From the NCBI GenBank assembly GCA_016893485.2, contig JAFEKX020000001.1:5845501-5909500 (forward strand): a DNA stretch of 64,000 bases. Reading direction: 5' to 3'. Origin of the DNA: Streptomyces sp. P3. GTDB lineage: Bacteria; Actinomycetota; Actinomycetes; Streptomycetales; Streptomycetaceae. Numbering within the stretch: the first letter of the stretch is position 1; each line of letters starts with the position of its first letter. The notes under the pieces are model-generated. The model saw only the letters and a program-made list of their open reading frames with translations. It was not told the DNA's origin and did not search any database. This document shows positions 48,155 through 58,919 of this stretch, in pieces. Both the position numbers and the translations under genes were made by a program.

Positions 48155-49543
48155 TCAACGGCTCCCCGGCGCGCGCAGGGTGGTGAGCGCGGCGGCGTGC
48201 GCCCCGCCGGATTCGGCCACGATCTCCGCCACCGTCTGGGGCCTGCGCACGGTCGCGAACGTCACGCCTCCGGTGCCGTCCTGCACGAAGCCGTAAATGC
48301 CGGGCCGGGCAAGGGAGTTGTAGGCGTAGTGCGCCGCGAAGTAGTACGCCCCGGTGTCCAGCGCCGCCGCGTGGTCGCCCTGCTCCAGCAACGGCAGCGC
48401 CTGCCCTCGGCCAGCAGATCCCCGCGAAGCAGGCGGGCCCGGCCACGTCCTGCACCACCTCGGGGCCCGACTTGGGGCGCCCCTTCCCGTCGTAGGCGGC
48501 GATCCGCAGCGGCCACGACTGCGGCGCGTACACCGTCCGGGTCGCCACCTGCACGCCCGCGTGCGTGATCGCGATGGGCCGGCCGCCCGCGCTCTTCGCG
48601 TACTCGACCCGGGCCACCACCGTGCCCTGCTTGGCCAGCATCGACCGCCCGAACTCCGTCACCAGGCCGTACCGCCCGTCGAACAGCCCCGGCACCGCCT
48701 CCCGCAGCAGCCGCGCGTACTGCGCGTAGGTCGGGGTCGTCGCGTCCGAACCGAAGTTCACCCCAGGCCGCCGCCGATGTCGAGCGTGTCGATCTGCGGC
48801 CGCCCGATCCGCGCGTTGATCTCCTCCGCCAGCTCGTACGTCTCCGCCACGCCCCGCGCGAGCAGCGTCAGCGGGATGCCCTGCGACCCGGTGTGCGCGT
48901 GCAGCCGGGTCAGCCAGGGCCGCTCGGCGTAGGCGCGCACCACCCACTCGCGCGCCCCCTCGTCCCGCAGCGCGACCCCGAACTTCGAGGTCGCCGTCGC
49001 CGTGGAGAGCGCCGCGATCGACCCGCCGCCGATCTGCGGATTGATCCGCATCCCGAGCGGCGAACGGCTGCTCGCCGACCGCATCAGTCCGTCGATGCGC
49101 TCCAGCTCCTGCGGATTGTCGGCGTTCACGGCGATCCCGAGCGCCAGCGCCTCCCCGCAGCTCCGCCGGTGTCTTCGCGGGCGCGTCCAGCACCGTCCGC
49201 TCCGGCCGTACGCCCGCCGCCCGCGCGAGGGCCAGCTCGCCGGGGCTCGCGACCTCGGCGCCGATGCCCTCCTCGTGCAGCAGCCGCAGCACCGGCACCA
49301 GCGGACTCGCCTTCACGGCGAACGCGTGCAGCACCGGGGTCCCGGGGCCGTCACCGCGTCGAACGCCGCCCGCAGCTCCGCCGCCGACTCCCTGATGCCG
49401 GTGACGTCCAGCAGTGCGGCGATGGGGGCGCCGGGTCCCAGCAGCCCCTGCTCCACGGCGGCCCGCACCGCCTCGTCCCTGCGGGCGGTGCGGGCGCTGC
49501 CGGGTTCGGCGGCGTCCGTGTGACCCTGGATTCCGTTGCTCAT
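48155..49543 (-). CDS. type III PLP-dependent amino acid decarboxylase
   Basis: Seen: ATG 49543 (SNGIQGHTDAAEP). About 463 residues after repair. Alanine-racemase-fold barrel: HAFAVKASPLVPVLRLL (PLP Lys), GIGAEVASPGELALA and TSKFGVAL. HAHTGSQ (His over PLP) and IDTLDIGGGLG follow. The C-terminal beta domain has GPACFAGDLLA and YYFAAHYAYN. This is the DAP/ornithine/arginine decarboxylase superfamily. It is not clearly LysA, which is usually beside argS/hom; the substrate is uncertain. Frame changes lie near 48408, 48765, 49158 and 49345. Confidence 0.8.
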
Positions 49544-49636
49544 CGCATCCCCGTCGTGTCGTCGCCCGTGGCGCTGCAACCGGCTCGTACATCCGGCCAA
49601 ACGTCCTGAGCCTGCCCAGAGAGACGCCCCGATGTA

Positions 49637-49673
49637 TTGACTAGTTCTATTCACGAAGACAGGATGTGAATAG
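49637..49673 (+). promoter_or_regulatory. hut promoter with inverted-repeat operator
   Basis: A -35-like TTGACT (49637-49642) is followed by a perfect 8-bp inverted repeat CTATTCAC (49647-49654) and GTGAATAG (49666-49673) with an 11-base spacer. This stretch is strongly AT-rich relative to its surroundings. The repeat covers the expected -10 region, so a repressor bound there would block hutU transcription. The regulator is not identified in the window. Confidence 0.55.
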
Positions 49674-49718
49674 ATGTAGGAGAAAATCCGCTGAACGCAG
49701 TCCGCTAGGAGGCAGACC

Positions 49719-51382
49719 ATGTCAGGACCCCGCCCCGTACGAGCACCGCGCGGTACGGAACTGAGCGCCCTGGGATGGCAGCAGGAGGCCGCCCTGCGGA
49801 TGCTGCAGAACAACCTGGACCCCGAGGTCGCCGAACACCCCGACAAGCTCGTCGTCTACGGCGGCACCGGCAAGGCCGCCCGCGACTGGCGCTCCTTCGA
49901 CGCCATGGTCCGCACCCTGCGCACCCTCAAGCAGGACGAGACGATGCTCGTCCAGTCGGGCCGCCCGGTCGGCGTGATGCAGACCCACGAGTGGGCCCCG
50001 CGCGTCCTCATCGCCAACTCCAACCTCGTCGGCGACTGGGCCAACTGGGAGGAGTTCCGCCGCCTGGAGGCCCTCGGCCTCACCATGTACGGCCAGATGA
50101 CCGCCGGTTCCTGGATCTACATCGGCACCCAGGGCATCCTCCAGGGCACCTACGAGACCTTCGCCGCCGTCGCCGCGAAGAAGTTCAACGGCACCCTCGC
50201 CGGGACCATCACCCTCACCGCCGGCCTCGGCGGCATGGGTGGCGCCCAGCCCTCGCCGTGACCATGAACGACGGCGTCGCGATCTGCATCGACGTCGACC
50301 CGCGTGCCATCGAGCGCCGTATCGAGCACCGCTACCTCGACGTCAAGGCCGACAACCTGCGCCATGCGCTGGAGCTGGCCGTCGAGGCCCGCGACGCCCG
50401 CCGCCCGCTCTCCATCGGCCTCCTCGGCAACGCGGCGGAACTGCTTCCGCAGATGCTCGCCGAGGGCGCCCCCATCGACATCGTGACCGACCAGACCTCG
50501 GCCCACGACCCGCTGGCCTACCTCCCCGTCGGCATCGCCTTCGAGGACATGGCCGACGCGGCCGCCAAGGACCCGGCGGGCTTCACCACCCGCGCCCGTG
50601 AGTCCATGGCCACGCACGTCGAGGCGATGGTCGGCTTCATGGACGCCGGTGCCGAGGTCTTCGACTACGGCAACTCGATCCGCGGCGAGGCCCAACTCGC
50701 CGGGTACGAGCGGGCGTTCGCCTTCCCCGGCTTCGTCCCCGCCTACATCCGCCCCCTCTTCTCCGAGGGCAAGGGCCCCTTCCGCTGGGCCGCGCTGTCC
50801 GGCGAGGCGTCCGACATCCACAAGACGGACAAGGCGATCCTCGACCTCTTCCCGGAGAACGAATCCCTCCACCGCTGGATCAAGCTGGCCGGCGAGCGCG
50901 TCCACTTCCAGGGCCTCCCGGCGCGCATCTGCTGGCTCGGCTACGGCGAGCGCGACAAGGCCGGCGAGCGCTTCAACGACATGGTGGCGAGCGGCGAGCT
51001 GGCAGCGCCCCTGGCCATCGGCCGCGACCACCTCGACTGCGGCTCCGTCGCCTCCCCGTACCGCGAGACCGAGGCCATGCTCGACGGCTCCGACGCGATC
51101 GCCGACTGGCCCCTCCTGAACGCCATGGTCAACGTGGCCTCCGGCGCGTCCTGGGTCTCCATCCACCACGGCGGCGGCGTCGGCATGGGCCGCTCCATCC
51201 ACGCGGGCCAGGTCACCGTCGCCGACGGCACCGCCCTCGCCGGCGAGAAGATCCGCCGCGTCCTCACCAACGACCCCGGCATGGGCGTCATCCGGCACGT
51301 GGACGCGGGCTACGACATCGCGGAGCGGGTCGCGGACGAGCGGGGCGTGCGGGTTCCGATGCGCGAGGGTGACGACGCGTGA
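49719..51382 (+). CDS. hutU: urocanate hydratase
   Basis: Seen: ATG 49719 with AGGAGG at ideal spacing. About 555 residues, standard length. [42 protein letters not shown], the NAD-binding [36 protein letters not shown], and [16 protein letters not shown] with the catalytic Cys are all family hallmarks. It hydrates urocanate to imidazolone propionate. One C is lost near 50252 in the NAD loop. First gene of the hut operon; the stop overlaps the next start. Confidence 0.96.
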
Positions 51383-52658
51383 CCCTTCCGGGAGACGAGC
51401 GGGGCGGCGACTCCGCGGCGCCGGACGCGGGTGTGTCCGGCGCCTCCTTCCACGAGATGTGGCGCGAGCTGCTTCCCGTCGGCCGGCACCCCGACTCCGG
51501 CGGCTACCGCCGGTTCGCCTGGACCGCCGCCGACGCCGAGTGCCGTGTCTGGTTCGAGGAGCAGGCCCGGTCCCGCGGTCTGACCTACGAGCTCGACCGC
51601 AACGGCAACCAGTGGGCCTGGCTCGGCGATCCCGCCGCCGGGGACGCCGTCGTCACCGGGTCGCATCTCGACTCGGTGCCCGACGGCGGGGCGTTCGACG
51701 GGCCCCTCGGGGTCGTGTCGTCCTTTGCCGCGCTCGATGAACTGCGCCGCAGGGGAACGCGGTTCACCAAGCCGCTCGCCCTCGTGAACTTCGGTGACGA
51801 GGAGGGCGCCCGCTTCGGGCTCGCCTGTGTCGGCTCGCGGCTCACCGCCGGGCAGCTCACCGTCGAGCAGGCGCACCGGCTGACCGACGGCGACGGGGTC
51901 ACGCTGCCGCAGGCCATGGCGGCGGCCGGCTACGACGCCGACGCCATCGGCCCCGACCCCGAACGCCTCGCCCGCATCGGCGCGTTCGTCGAGCTGCACG
52001 TCGAACAGGGCCGCGCGCTGGACCTGTCCGGCGACCGGGTCGGCATCGCCAGTGCCATCTGGCCGCACGGACGCTGGCGGTTCGACTTCCGGGGCGAGGC
52101 CAACCACGCCGGTACGACGAGGCTGGTGGACCGCCGGGACCCGATGCTGTCGTACGCGGAGACCGTGCTCGCCGCCCGCCGCGAGGCCCAACTCGCGGGC
52201 GCCGTCGCCACGTTCGGGAAGATCGCCGTCGAGCCGAACGGCGTCAACGCCATCCCTCCCTGGTGCGCGGCTGGCTCGACTCCCGCGCCGCCGACCAGGA
52301 CACCCTGGACACGGTGGTCACCGGCGTCGAGAAGGCGGCCCGCGAGTACGCCGAGGCGCACGGCGTCGACCTCGACGTCGTCCGGGAGTCCTTCACCCCC
52401 GTCGTCGAGTTCGACCACACCCTGCGCGACGAACTCGCCCGCGTCCTGGGCAAGGACACCGACCTCACGGTCCCCGTCCTGGGCACCGGCGCCGGACACG
52501 ACGCCGGGATCCTCTCCGGAAGCATCCCGACCGCCATGCTGTTCGTGCGCAACCCCACGGGTGTCTCGCACTCCCCGGCCGAGTTCGCGGCCGAGGACGA
52601 CTGCGTGGCCGGGGTGACCGCACTCGCCGACGTACTGGAAGGGCTGGCCTGCAGGTGA
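51379..52658 (+). CDS. M20 amidohydrolase (allantoate/N-carbamoyl amino acid hydrolase family)
   Basis: Seen: GTG 51379 overlaps the hutU stop. About 426 residues. The M20 metal centre is in GSHLDSVPDGGAFDGPLGV (His/Asp) and NFGDEEGARFG (Glu-Glu). FVELHVEQG (His) and the dimer-domain EANHAGTT precede the final GAGHDAG. These enzymes hydrolyse N-carbamoyl, ureido or N-acyl amino acids. The position between hutU and hutF, with no hutG here, suggests it cleaves the formyl group from N-formylglutamate. That is inference. One C is lost near 52256. Confidence 0.88.
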
Positions 52659-54011
52659 CATCCCCGGCACACCTCACACGCGGACGTACTGGCTGGAACA
52701 CGCCTGGCTCGACACCAACGTCGAGCCGGGCGTCGCCCTGGAGGTCGCGGACGGCCGTATCACCGCCGTCCGCACGGGAGTCGACACCCCGCCCCCGGCG
52801 CCGAGGTCCTCCGCGGCCTGACCCTCCCCGGCCTCGCCAACGCGCACAGCCACGCCTTCCACCGGGCCCTGCGCGGCACCGTCCAGGTCGGCTCCGGGAC
52901 CTTCTGGACCTGGCGGGAGTTCATGTACTCCTTCGCCGACCAGCTGACCCCGGAGACCTACCACGCCCTCGCCCGCGCGGTGTACGCCGAGATGGCGCTC
53001 GCCGGGATCACGGCCGTCGGCGAGTTCCACTACGTGCACCACGCGCACGGCGGCACCCCGTACGCCGACCCCAACGCCATGGGCGAGGTCCTCATCGCCG
53101 CCGCCTCCGAAGCCGGCATCCGCATCACCCTCCTCGACACCGCCTATCTCTCCTCCGGCTTCGGACAGGCCCCCAACCGGCACCAGCTCCGCTTCTCCGA
53201 CGGCAGCGCGGACGCCTGGGCCGAACGCTCTTCACTTCTCAAGGAACGGGATCACGCACGGATCGGTGCCGCCATCCACTCCGTACGGGCCGTGCCCGCA
53301 CGGGAGTTGGCGACCGTGGCCCGCTGGGCCGAGGAGCGGCGGGCCCCGCTCCACGTCCACCTGTCCGAGCAGACCGCCGAGAACGACGCCTGCCGCACCG
53401 CCCACGACTGCACCCCGACCCGGCTCCTCGCCGACCACGGAGTGCTCGGCCCGCGCACCACCGGCGTCCACAACACGCACCTCACGGACGAGGACATCGC
53501 CCTGCTCGGCTCGACCGGCACCGGCACCTGCATGTGCCCGACCACGGAACGGGACCTCGCGGACGGCATCGGCCCCGCCGTCGCCCTCCAGCGCGCGGGC
53601 TCACCGCTCTCGCTCGGCTCCGACAGCCACGCCGTCATCGACCTCCTCGAAGAGGCCCGCGCGATGGAGCTGAACGAGCGCCTGCGCACCCGCACCCGGG
53701 GTCACTGGACGGCGGCGGCCCTGCTCCGCGCGGCCTCGGCCGACGGCCACGCGGCGCTCGGCTGGGCGGACGCGGGCACGCTGGAGGCAGGCGCGCTCGC
53801 CGACTTCACGACGATCGCCCTCGACTCGGTCAGGACAGCGGGCCCGGTGCCCAGGCTCGGCGCCGAGACGGCCGTATTCGCGGCGACGGCAGCGGACGTA
53901 CGGCACACGGTCGTGGGCGGCCGGCACGTCGTACGCGACGGCGCTCACACGCTCGTACCGAATGTGCCGCAGGCTCTGGCGCGGGCCGTCGAAGCCCTGC
54001 GCTCCCACTGA
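52655..54011 (+). CDS. hutF: formimidoylglutamate deiminase
   Basis: Seen: GTG 52655 overlaps the upstream stop. About 453 residues. Amidohydrolase superfamily, HutF branch: LTLPGLANAHSHAFHRALRG (metal His pair), GITAVGEFHYVHH, PLHVHLSEQ (metal His) and MCPTTERDLADGIGP. LSLGSDSHAVIDLLEEARAMELN (Asp) and the end GGRHVVRDGAH follow. It converts N-formimino-L-glutamate to N-formylglutamate and ammonia. Frame changes: near 52680 and one C lost near 52798. Confidence 0.93.
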
Positions 54012-54040
54012 CCGCCGAACCCCGCACCCACGAGGACACG

Positions 54041-55211
54041 ATGAGCAGCACTGTCATCACCAACATCGCCACGCTGGTCACCAACGACCCTCTCTGGGTG
54101 ACAATTCCCCCTCGGACTGGTCCAGGACGCGGCCGTCGTCATCGACGGCGACCACGTCGTGTGGACCGGTGAATCCAGCAAAGCACCCGCCACTGACAAC
54201 CGGGTCGACGCCGGTGGGCGGGCGGTCCTGCCGGGCTTCGTGGACTCGCACTCGCACCTCGTCTTCGCGGGCGACCGCACGCGGGAGTTCAACGCCCGGA
54301 TGTCCGGGCGGGCGTACAGCGCGGGCGGCATCCGCACGACCGTCGCGGCGACGCGCGCCGCGAGCGACGGGGAACTGGAGGCGAACCTCACCCGTTACCT
54401 GGACGAGGCGCTCCGCCAGGGCACCACCACCTTCGAGACCAAGTCCGGCTACGGCCTGACGGTCGCCGACGAGTCGCGTGCGCTGCGCATCGCCGCCGCG
54501 CACACGGATGAGGTGACGTACCTCGGCGCCCACATCGTCTCGCCGGACTTCGCGGACGACCCGGCCGGATACGTGTCGCTGGTCACCGGCGAGATGCTCG
54601 ACGCCTGTGCCCCGCACGCCCGTTGGATCGACGTGTTCTGCGAGAAGGGCGCGTTCGACGGCGACCAGGCCCGCGCGATCCTCACCGCGGGCAAGGCGAA
54701 GGGCCTCCACCCCCGCATCCACGCCAACCAGCTCTCGTACGGCCCCGGCGTCCAACTCGCCGTGGAACTCGACGCGGCCAGCGCCGACCACTGCACCCAC
54801 CTCACCGACGCCGACGTGGACGCCCTGGCGAACAGCGGCACGGTCGCCACGCTGCTGCCCGGCGCCGAGTTCTCCACGCGCGCCGAGTGGCCGGACGCCC
54901 GCCGCCTCCTGGACGCGGGCGCCACCGTCGCCCTCTCCACCGACTGCAACCCGGGTTCGTCCTTCACCTCCTCCGTCCCCTTCTGCATCGCCCTCGCGGT
55001 ACGGGACATGGGCATGACCCCGGACGAGGCGGTGTGGTCCGCCACGGCCGGCGGCGCGGCAGCCCTGCGCCGCGAGGACGTCGGCCGCCTCACCCCGGGC
55101 GCCCGCGCCGACCTGACCCTCCTGGACGCCCCGAGCCACGTCCACCTCGCCTACCGCCCGGGCGTACCCCTGGTCACGGGCGTCTGGCGGGAGGGAGTCC
55201 GGGTCGTCTGA
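54041..55211 (+). CDS. hutI: imidazolonepropionase
   Basis: Seen: ATG 54041 behind GAGG. About 390 residues. VLPGFVDSHSHLVFAGDRTREFNARMSGRAYSAGGI, TFETKSGYGLTVADE, ADHCTHLTDADVDAL and VALSTDCNPGSSFT are characteristic HutI blocks with the metal His/Asp ligands. It opens the imidazolone ring to give N-formimino-glutamate. Two C losses lie near 54089 and 54108, so the first 30 residues are in other frames. Last gene of the hut operon. Confidence 0.95.
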
Positions 55212-55212
55212 C

Positions 55213-55267
55213 CGGCCCTGAAACCGCCCTGAAAGCACCCTGAAGTCGCCCTGAAGGCCCCGTGAAA
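55213..55267 (-). promoter_or_regulatory. five direct repeats phased at 11 bp
   Basis: CCCTGAA recurs at 55216, 55227, 55238 and 55249, exactly 11 bp apart. A degenerate fifth unit (CCGTGAA) starts at 55260. On the minus strand the unit is TTCAGGGNNNN. Direct repeats of about one helical turn are the pattern recognised by OmpR-type or SARP regulators in Streptomyces (PhoP, AfsR: GTTCAC-type units). The array begins two bases after the hutI stop and lies about 85-140 bases before the next gene. Confidence 0.6.
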
Positions 55268-55350
55268 CCGGGCGGGCGCAGGCTCTGGATCACAACGAAG
55301 GCGAGGCGGCACCGACCCGGGGCCGCGCCGGATCCAAGGAGAGCATCACC

Positions 55351-55758
55351 ATGGGCATCAACCTCACCGACCAGGACAAGAACACCCTCCGCGCCGCCGC
55401 GTACGGCGCCGTCTCGCTGATGGCCGCCGCCGGGGCCGCCGGTTCGCCGCACAAGGTCGCCACCCAGGGCAGCATCGCGCTGGCCTCGGCGACCGGCCCG
55501 ATCGGGTACGTGCTCGCCGAGAAGTCGCGGATCAAGGGGCTCAACGGCAAGTCCGTCGCCGCACTCGCCGACCACGTGCTGCCGGCCCTGACCGAGGCCA
55601 TGAGCGTGCTCAGGAAGCAGGACCCGGCCGAGGCCGACACCTTCCGCGGCACCGTCCTGGTCGCCCTCGAAGCGGGCATCCGCACCGACAAGAACGCCGA
55701 AAGCCCGGTCATGGCCGACATGACCCGCAAGATCACCGCGGCTCTCGACGCCGCCTGA
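55351..55758 (+). CDS. conserved hypothetical protein
   Basis: Seen: an intact frame of 135 residues; ATG 55351 follows AAGGAG. Helical and Ala-rich: NLTDQDKNTLRAAAYGAVSLMAAAGAAG, KVATQGSIALASATGPIGYVLAEKS, LADHVLPALTEAMSVLRKQDPAEAD, VMADMTRKITAALDAA. No signal sequence or clear membrane helix. No known domain recognised. It sits at the presumed synteny junction, downstream of the 11-bp-phased repeats. Confidence 0.75.
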   Translation: MGINLTDQDKNTLRAAAYGAVSLMAAAGAAGSPHKVATQGSIALASATGPIGYVLAEKSRIKGLNGKSVAALADHVLPALTEAMSVLRKQDPAEADTFRGTVLVALEAGIRTDKNAESPVMADMTRKITAALDAA

Positions 55759-55827
55759 ACTCCCGCAGGTCCGACCGCCCGCCCGCCGGTCCGTCTCGCG
55801 GGCGGGCCCGGCCGTAGGGTGCTCGGC

Positions 55828-56198
55828 ATGAGCATCATCGGGGTTGGTATCGACGTGGCCGAGATCGACCGGTTCGCGGCGTCCCTCGCACGTACACCGG
55901 GTATGGCCCAACGCCTCTTCCTGGACAGCGAGTTGCTGCTGCCGAGCGGGGAACGGCGGGGAACGCCTCCCTCGCCGCCCGCTTCGCAGCGAAGGAGGCC
56001 CTCGCCAAGGCTCTCGGCGCCCCCGCCGGACTGCACTGGACGGACGCCGAGGTGTACGTCGAGGACAGCGGCCGGCCCCGGCTGCGGGTCACCGGCACGG
56101 TCGCCGCCCGCGCGGCCGAACTGGGCGTGCGCTCCTGGCACGTCTCCCTGAGCCACGACGCCGGGGTCGCCTCGGCCGTGGTCATCGCGGAGGGCTGA
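55828..56198 (+). CDS. acpS: holo-[acyl-carrier-protein] synthase
   Basis: Seen: ATG 55828 with a TAGGGT element seven bases upstream (55815-55820), possibly leaderless. About 124 residues. IIGVGIDVAEIDRFAASLAR carries the metal-binding Asp; AARFAAKEALAKALGA carries the second acidic ligand; WHVSLSHDAGVASAVVIAEG is the C-terminal strand. It transfers 4'-phosphopantetheine from CoA to ACP. One G is lost near 55958 (G run after ERR). Confidence 0.94.
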
Positions 56199-56259
56199 GA
56201 AGGACCTGCCTCGGACGCCCGGATGCGGTGCCCGGGCCATCCGGGGCAGACTCGACCGC

Positions 56260-57696
56260 ATGCGGACTGCGTACAGCGTGGAGACGGTAAGGACGGCCGA
56301 ACAGGCCCCCTCATGGCACGGCTCCCGGAAGGCACGCTCATGCAGCGCGCCGCCGCCGGACTCGCCGTCGCCTGCGCCCAGTTGCTGGGCCGGGTCTACG
56401 GCAGCCGGGTCGTCCTGCTGGTGGGGAGCGGGGACAACGGCGGCGACGCCCTGTACGCCGGTGCCCGGTTGGCCCGGCGCGGGGCGGCCGTCGTCGCCGT
56501 ACTCCTGGCGCCCGACCGCACCCACCCGGGCGGGCTCGCGGCGCTGCTGCGCGGGCGGGCGGCCGTACCGTCGCCGCCGCCGACGCCGAGGACACCGTCC
56601 TGCGCGCCGATCTCGTCCTCGACGGCATCGTCGGCATCGGCGGCAAGGGCGGCCTACGGCCCGACGCCGCCCATCTCGCGACGCTCGCGGCGGACTCCGG
56701 GCGCTGGTCGTCGCCGTCGACCTGCCCAGCGGGGTCGAGGCGGACAGCGGCGAGGTGCGCGGCGCCGCCGTGCGCGCCGACGTCACCGTCACCTTCGGCG
56801 CCCACAAGCCCGGGCTGCTCATCGATCCTGCGCGCGAGTACGCCGGTTCCGTACGGCTCGTCGACATCGGCCTCGACGCCGAACTCCCCGCCGAACCCGA
56901 TCTTGAGGCCCTCCAACACGCCGACGTGGCACGGCTGTTGCCCGTGCCGGGCGCCGAGAGCGACAAGTACCGGCGGGGTGTCGTCGGCATCGCCGCCGGG
57001 TCCGGGCGGTATCCCGGGGCGGCCGTGCTCGCCGTCGCGGGGGCGCTGCGCGGCGGGGCGGGGGCCGTACGGTACGTCGGTCCCGCCGCGGACGCGGTCA
57101 TCGCGCGGTTCCCCGAGGTGCTGGTGTCGGACGGGGGCCGCTCAAGGCGGGGCGGGTGCAGGCGTGGGTCGTGGGGCCAGGGGGTGGCGACGACGCGGCG
57201 ACCGTCGCGGACGTCGTGACCGCGGAGGTGCCCGTGCTCATCGACGCGGACGGGCTGCGGCTGGCGGATCAGGATGCGGTACGGGCGCGTAGGGCGCCGA
57301 CGTTGATGACTCCGCACGCGGGGAGGCGGCGGCGCTCCTCGGGGTGGATCGGGGGTGGTCGAGGGGGCTCGGCTGGAGTCCGTGCGGGAGCTGGCGGGGC
57401 GGTACGGGGCGACCGTGTTGTTGAAGGGTCCACGACGTTGGTCGCGGATTCGGGGGTGGGGCGGTGCGGGTCAACTCGACCGGGACGGGGTGGCTGGCCA
57501 CGGCGGGGAGTGGGGACGTGTTGTCGGGGCTCGCCGGGTCGTTGCTGGCGTCGGGGTTGTCGGCGTTCGACGCGGGGAGTGTGGGGGCGTATCTGCATGG
57601 GCTGGCGGGGAGGTTGGCGGCGGAGGGGGCGCCGGTGGGGGCGCATGATGTGGCTGAGGGGGTGCGGGGGCCTGGCGGGATGTGGTGCTGGGGTGA
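56260..57696 (+). CDS. nnr: bifunctional NAD(P)H-hydrate epimerase/dehydratase
   Basis: Seen: ATG 56260 (RTAYSVETVRTAEQA). About 481 residues. The N-terminal YjeF_N epimerase part has VVLLVGSGDNGGDALYAGARLARRG and VVAVDLPSGVEADSG with VTFGAHKPGLL. The C-terminal dehydratase part has YRRGVVGIAAGSGRYPGAAVLAV, WVVGPGGGDDAAT, LIDADGLRL, NSTGTGWLATAGSGDVLSGL and the ATP/ADP-binding GAYLHG. It repairs hydrated nicotinamide cofactors. It is the most damaged gene: frame changes near 56308, 56558, 56700, 57135, 57330, 57440, 57465 and 57666. It follows acpS by 61 bases. Confidence 0.9.
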
Positions 57697-57723
57697 GTTT
57701 TCGCCCCCGATCGGCCCCGAAAG

Positions 57724-57752
57724 GGCCTCGTCCTCAAACGCCGGACGGGCTG
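57724..57752. repeat. dispersed 29-bp repeat, copy 2
   Basis: GGCCTCGTCCTCAAACG continuing to CCGGACGGGCTG; it differs from copy 1 (31698-31726) at one base. It lies 28 bases after the nnr stop. Confidence 0.8.
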
Positions 57753-57867
57753 ATGGGTGCCGGCCTGCGCTTGAAGACCTGGGCTGACAGCACTCGCGCT
57801 CGTCAATAAGGGTGACCCCTCCGCGCGGCAGCCGGATCGGGTCGTAGGGGCACGTTTCTCTGATCGC

Positions 57868-58777
57868 ATGATCAGTACACGAATCGTGCACAGAAGTATC
57901 GCGGTGCTGCTCACCGCGGTGATCGCCCTCCCCGTCGGGACCGGGAGTGCCTGGGCCCTCGACGGGCCGTGCCCGTACCGGCGCCTGCTGCCGGGCCCGC
58001 GGAGAGCGAGTTGGTGCCGGGGTGCCGCCGGGGCCGTATCAGCCGTGGCAGATCGACACCCCGGATCAGGCGCTCGCGCCGAAGGTGTACACGCCGACCG
58101 CCGAGGAGGACCGGGTCGAGCCCCGGGACGCGGCCGTGGGGACGTACGCGCTCGTCGAGTACGTGCCGATCGGGGACGCCGTCGCCAAGGTGACGTGCAG
58201 CAAGCAGACCGGGCCGTACCAGCGGGGCGTGGAGCGGTGGCTGAAACTGAGGGTGGACGGGAAGCAGTCGGGCGCCGACTGCAAGGCCATCCGCGCCTTC
58301 CAGAAGAAGCAGGGCATCAAGCCCGCGACCGGCTTCGCGGGGCCGGTCACCTGGGCGCGGATGCAGTTGCTCGCGGCGAAGAAGAACCCCAACGCGGCCA
58401 AGAAGTGCCCCGTCCGCTCCTACCGCGTCGCCTGTGTCGATCTCAACCGGCAGCTGACCTGGGTGCAGAAGGGCAGGAAGGTCGTCTTCGGGCCGGTGCC
58501 GATGCGCAGCGGACGCAAGGGGCATGTGACCCGGGGCGGCTGGCACAAGATCTACTGGAAGCACAAGAACCACTGGTCCACGCTCTACAACAGCCCCATG
58601 CCGTACGCCCAGTTCTTCGACGGCGGCATCGCCTTCCACGCCGTCTACGGCAGCATCTACACCACCGTCGGCTCCTGGGGCTGCGTCAACCTCCGACTCG
58701 CCGACGCCCGCAAGCTCTGGGGAGTCCTCCAGAAGGGCGACCGCGTCTACGTGTGGGGCCACCGGCCCGGGAACTAG
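57868..58777 (+). CDS. L,D-transpeptidase with peptidoglycan-binding domain
   Basis: Seen: ATG 57868. The signal peptide (RSIAVLLTAVIALPVGTGSAWA) is followed by a Pro-rich linker. A PG_binding_1 domain covers about residues 110-160 (GVERWLKLRVDGKQSGADCKAIRAFQKKQG). The YkuD catalytic domain ends with GGIAFHAVYGSIYTTVGSWGCVNLRLADA: the His and the Ser-x-Gly-Cys of the active site are present (SWGC in place of the usual SHGC). It forms 3-3 cross-links in peptidoglycan outside the membrane. About 304 residues. Base losses lie near 57968 and 58034, in the linker. Confidence 0.87.
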
Positions 58778-58919
58778 GGCCAGTCCGGCGGATCGTGTCG
58801 CGGACGCGGGGGTCATCGGCGTCCATGGGGCACCGCCGATCTCCTGCGACCTGACCCGCCGAACGGACCCTGGGCGGGCCTGCGGGATTGTCAGTCCCCT
58901 CTGAGAGACTGGGGGCGTC

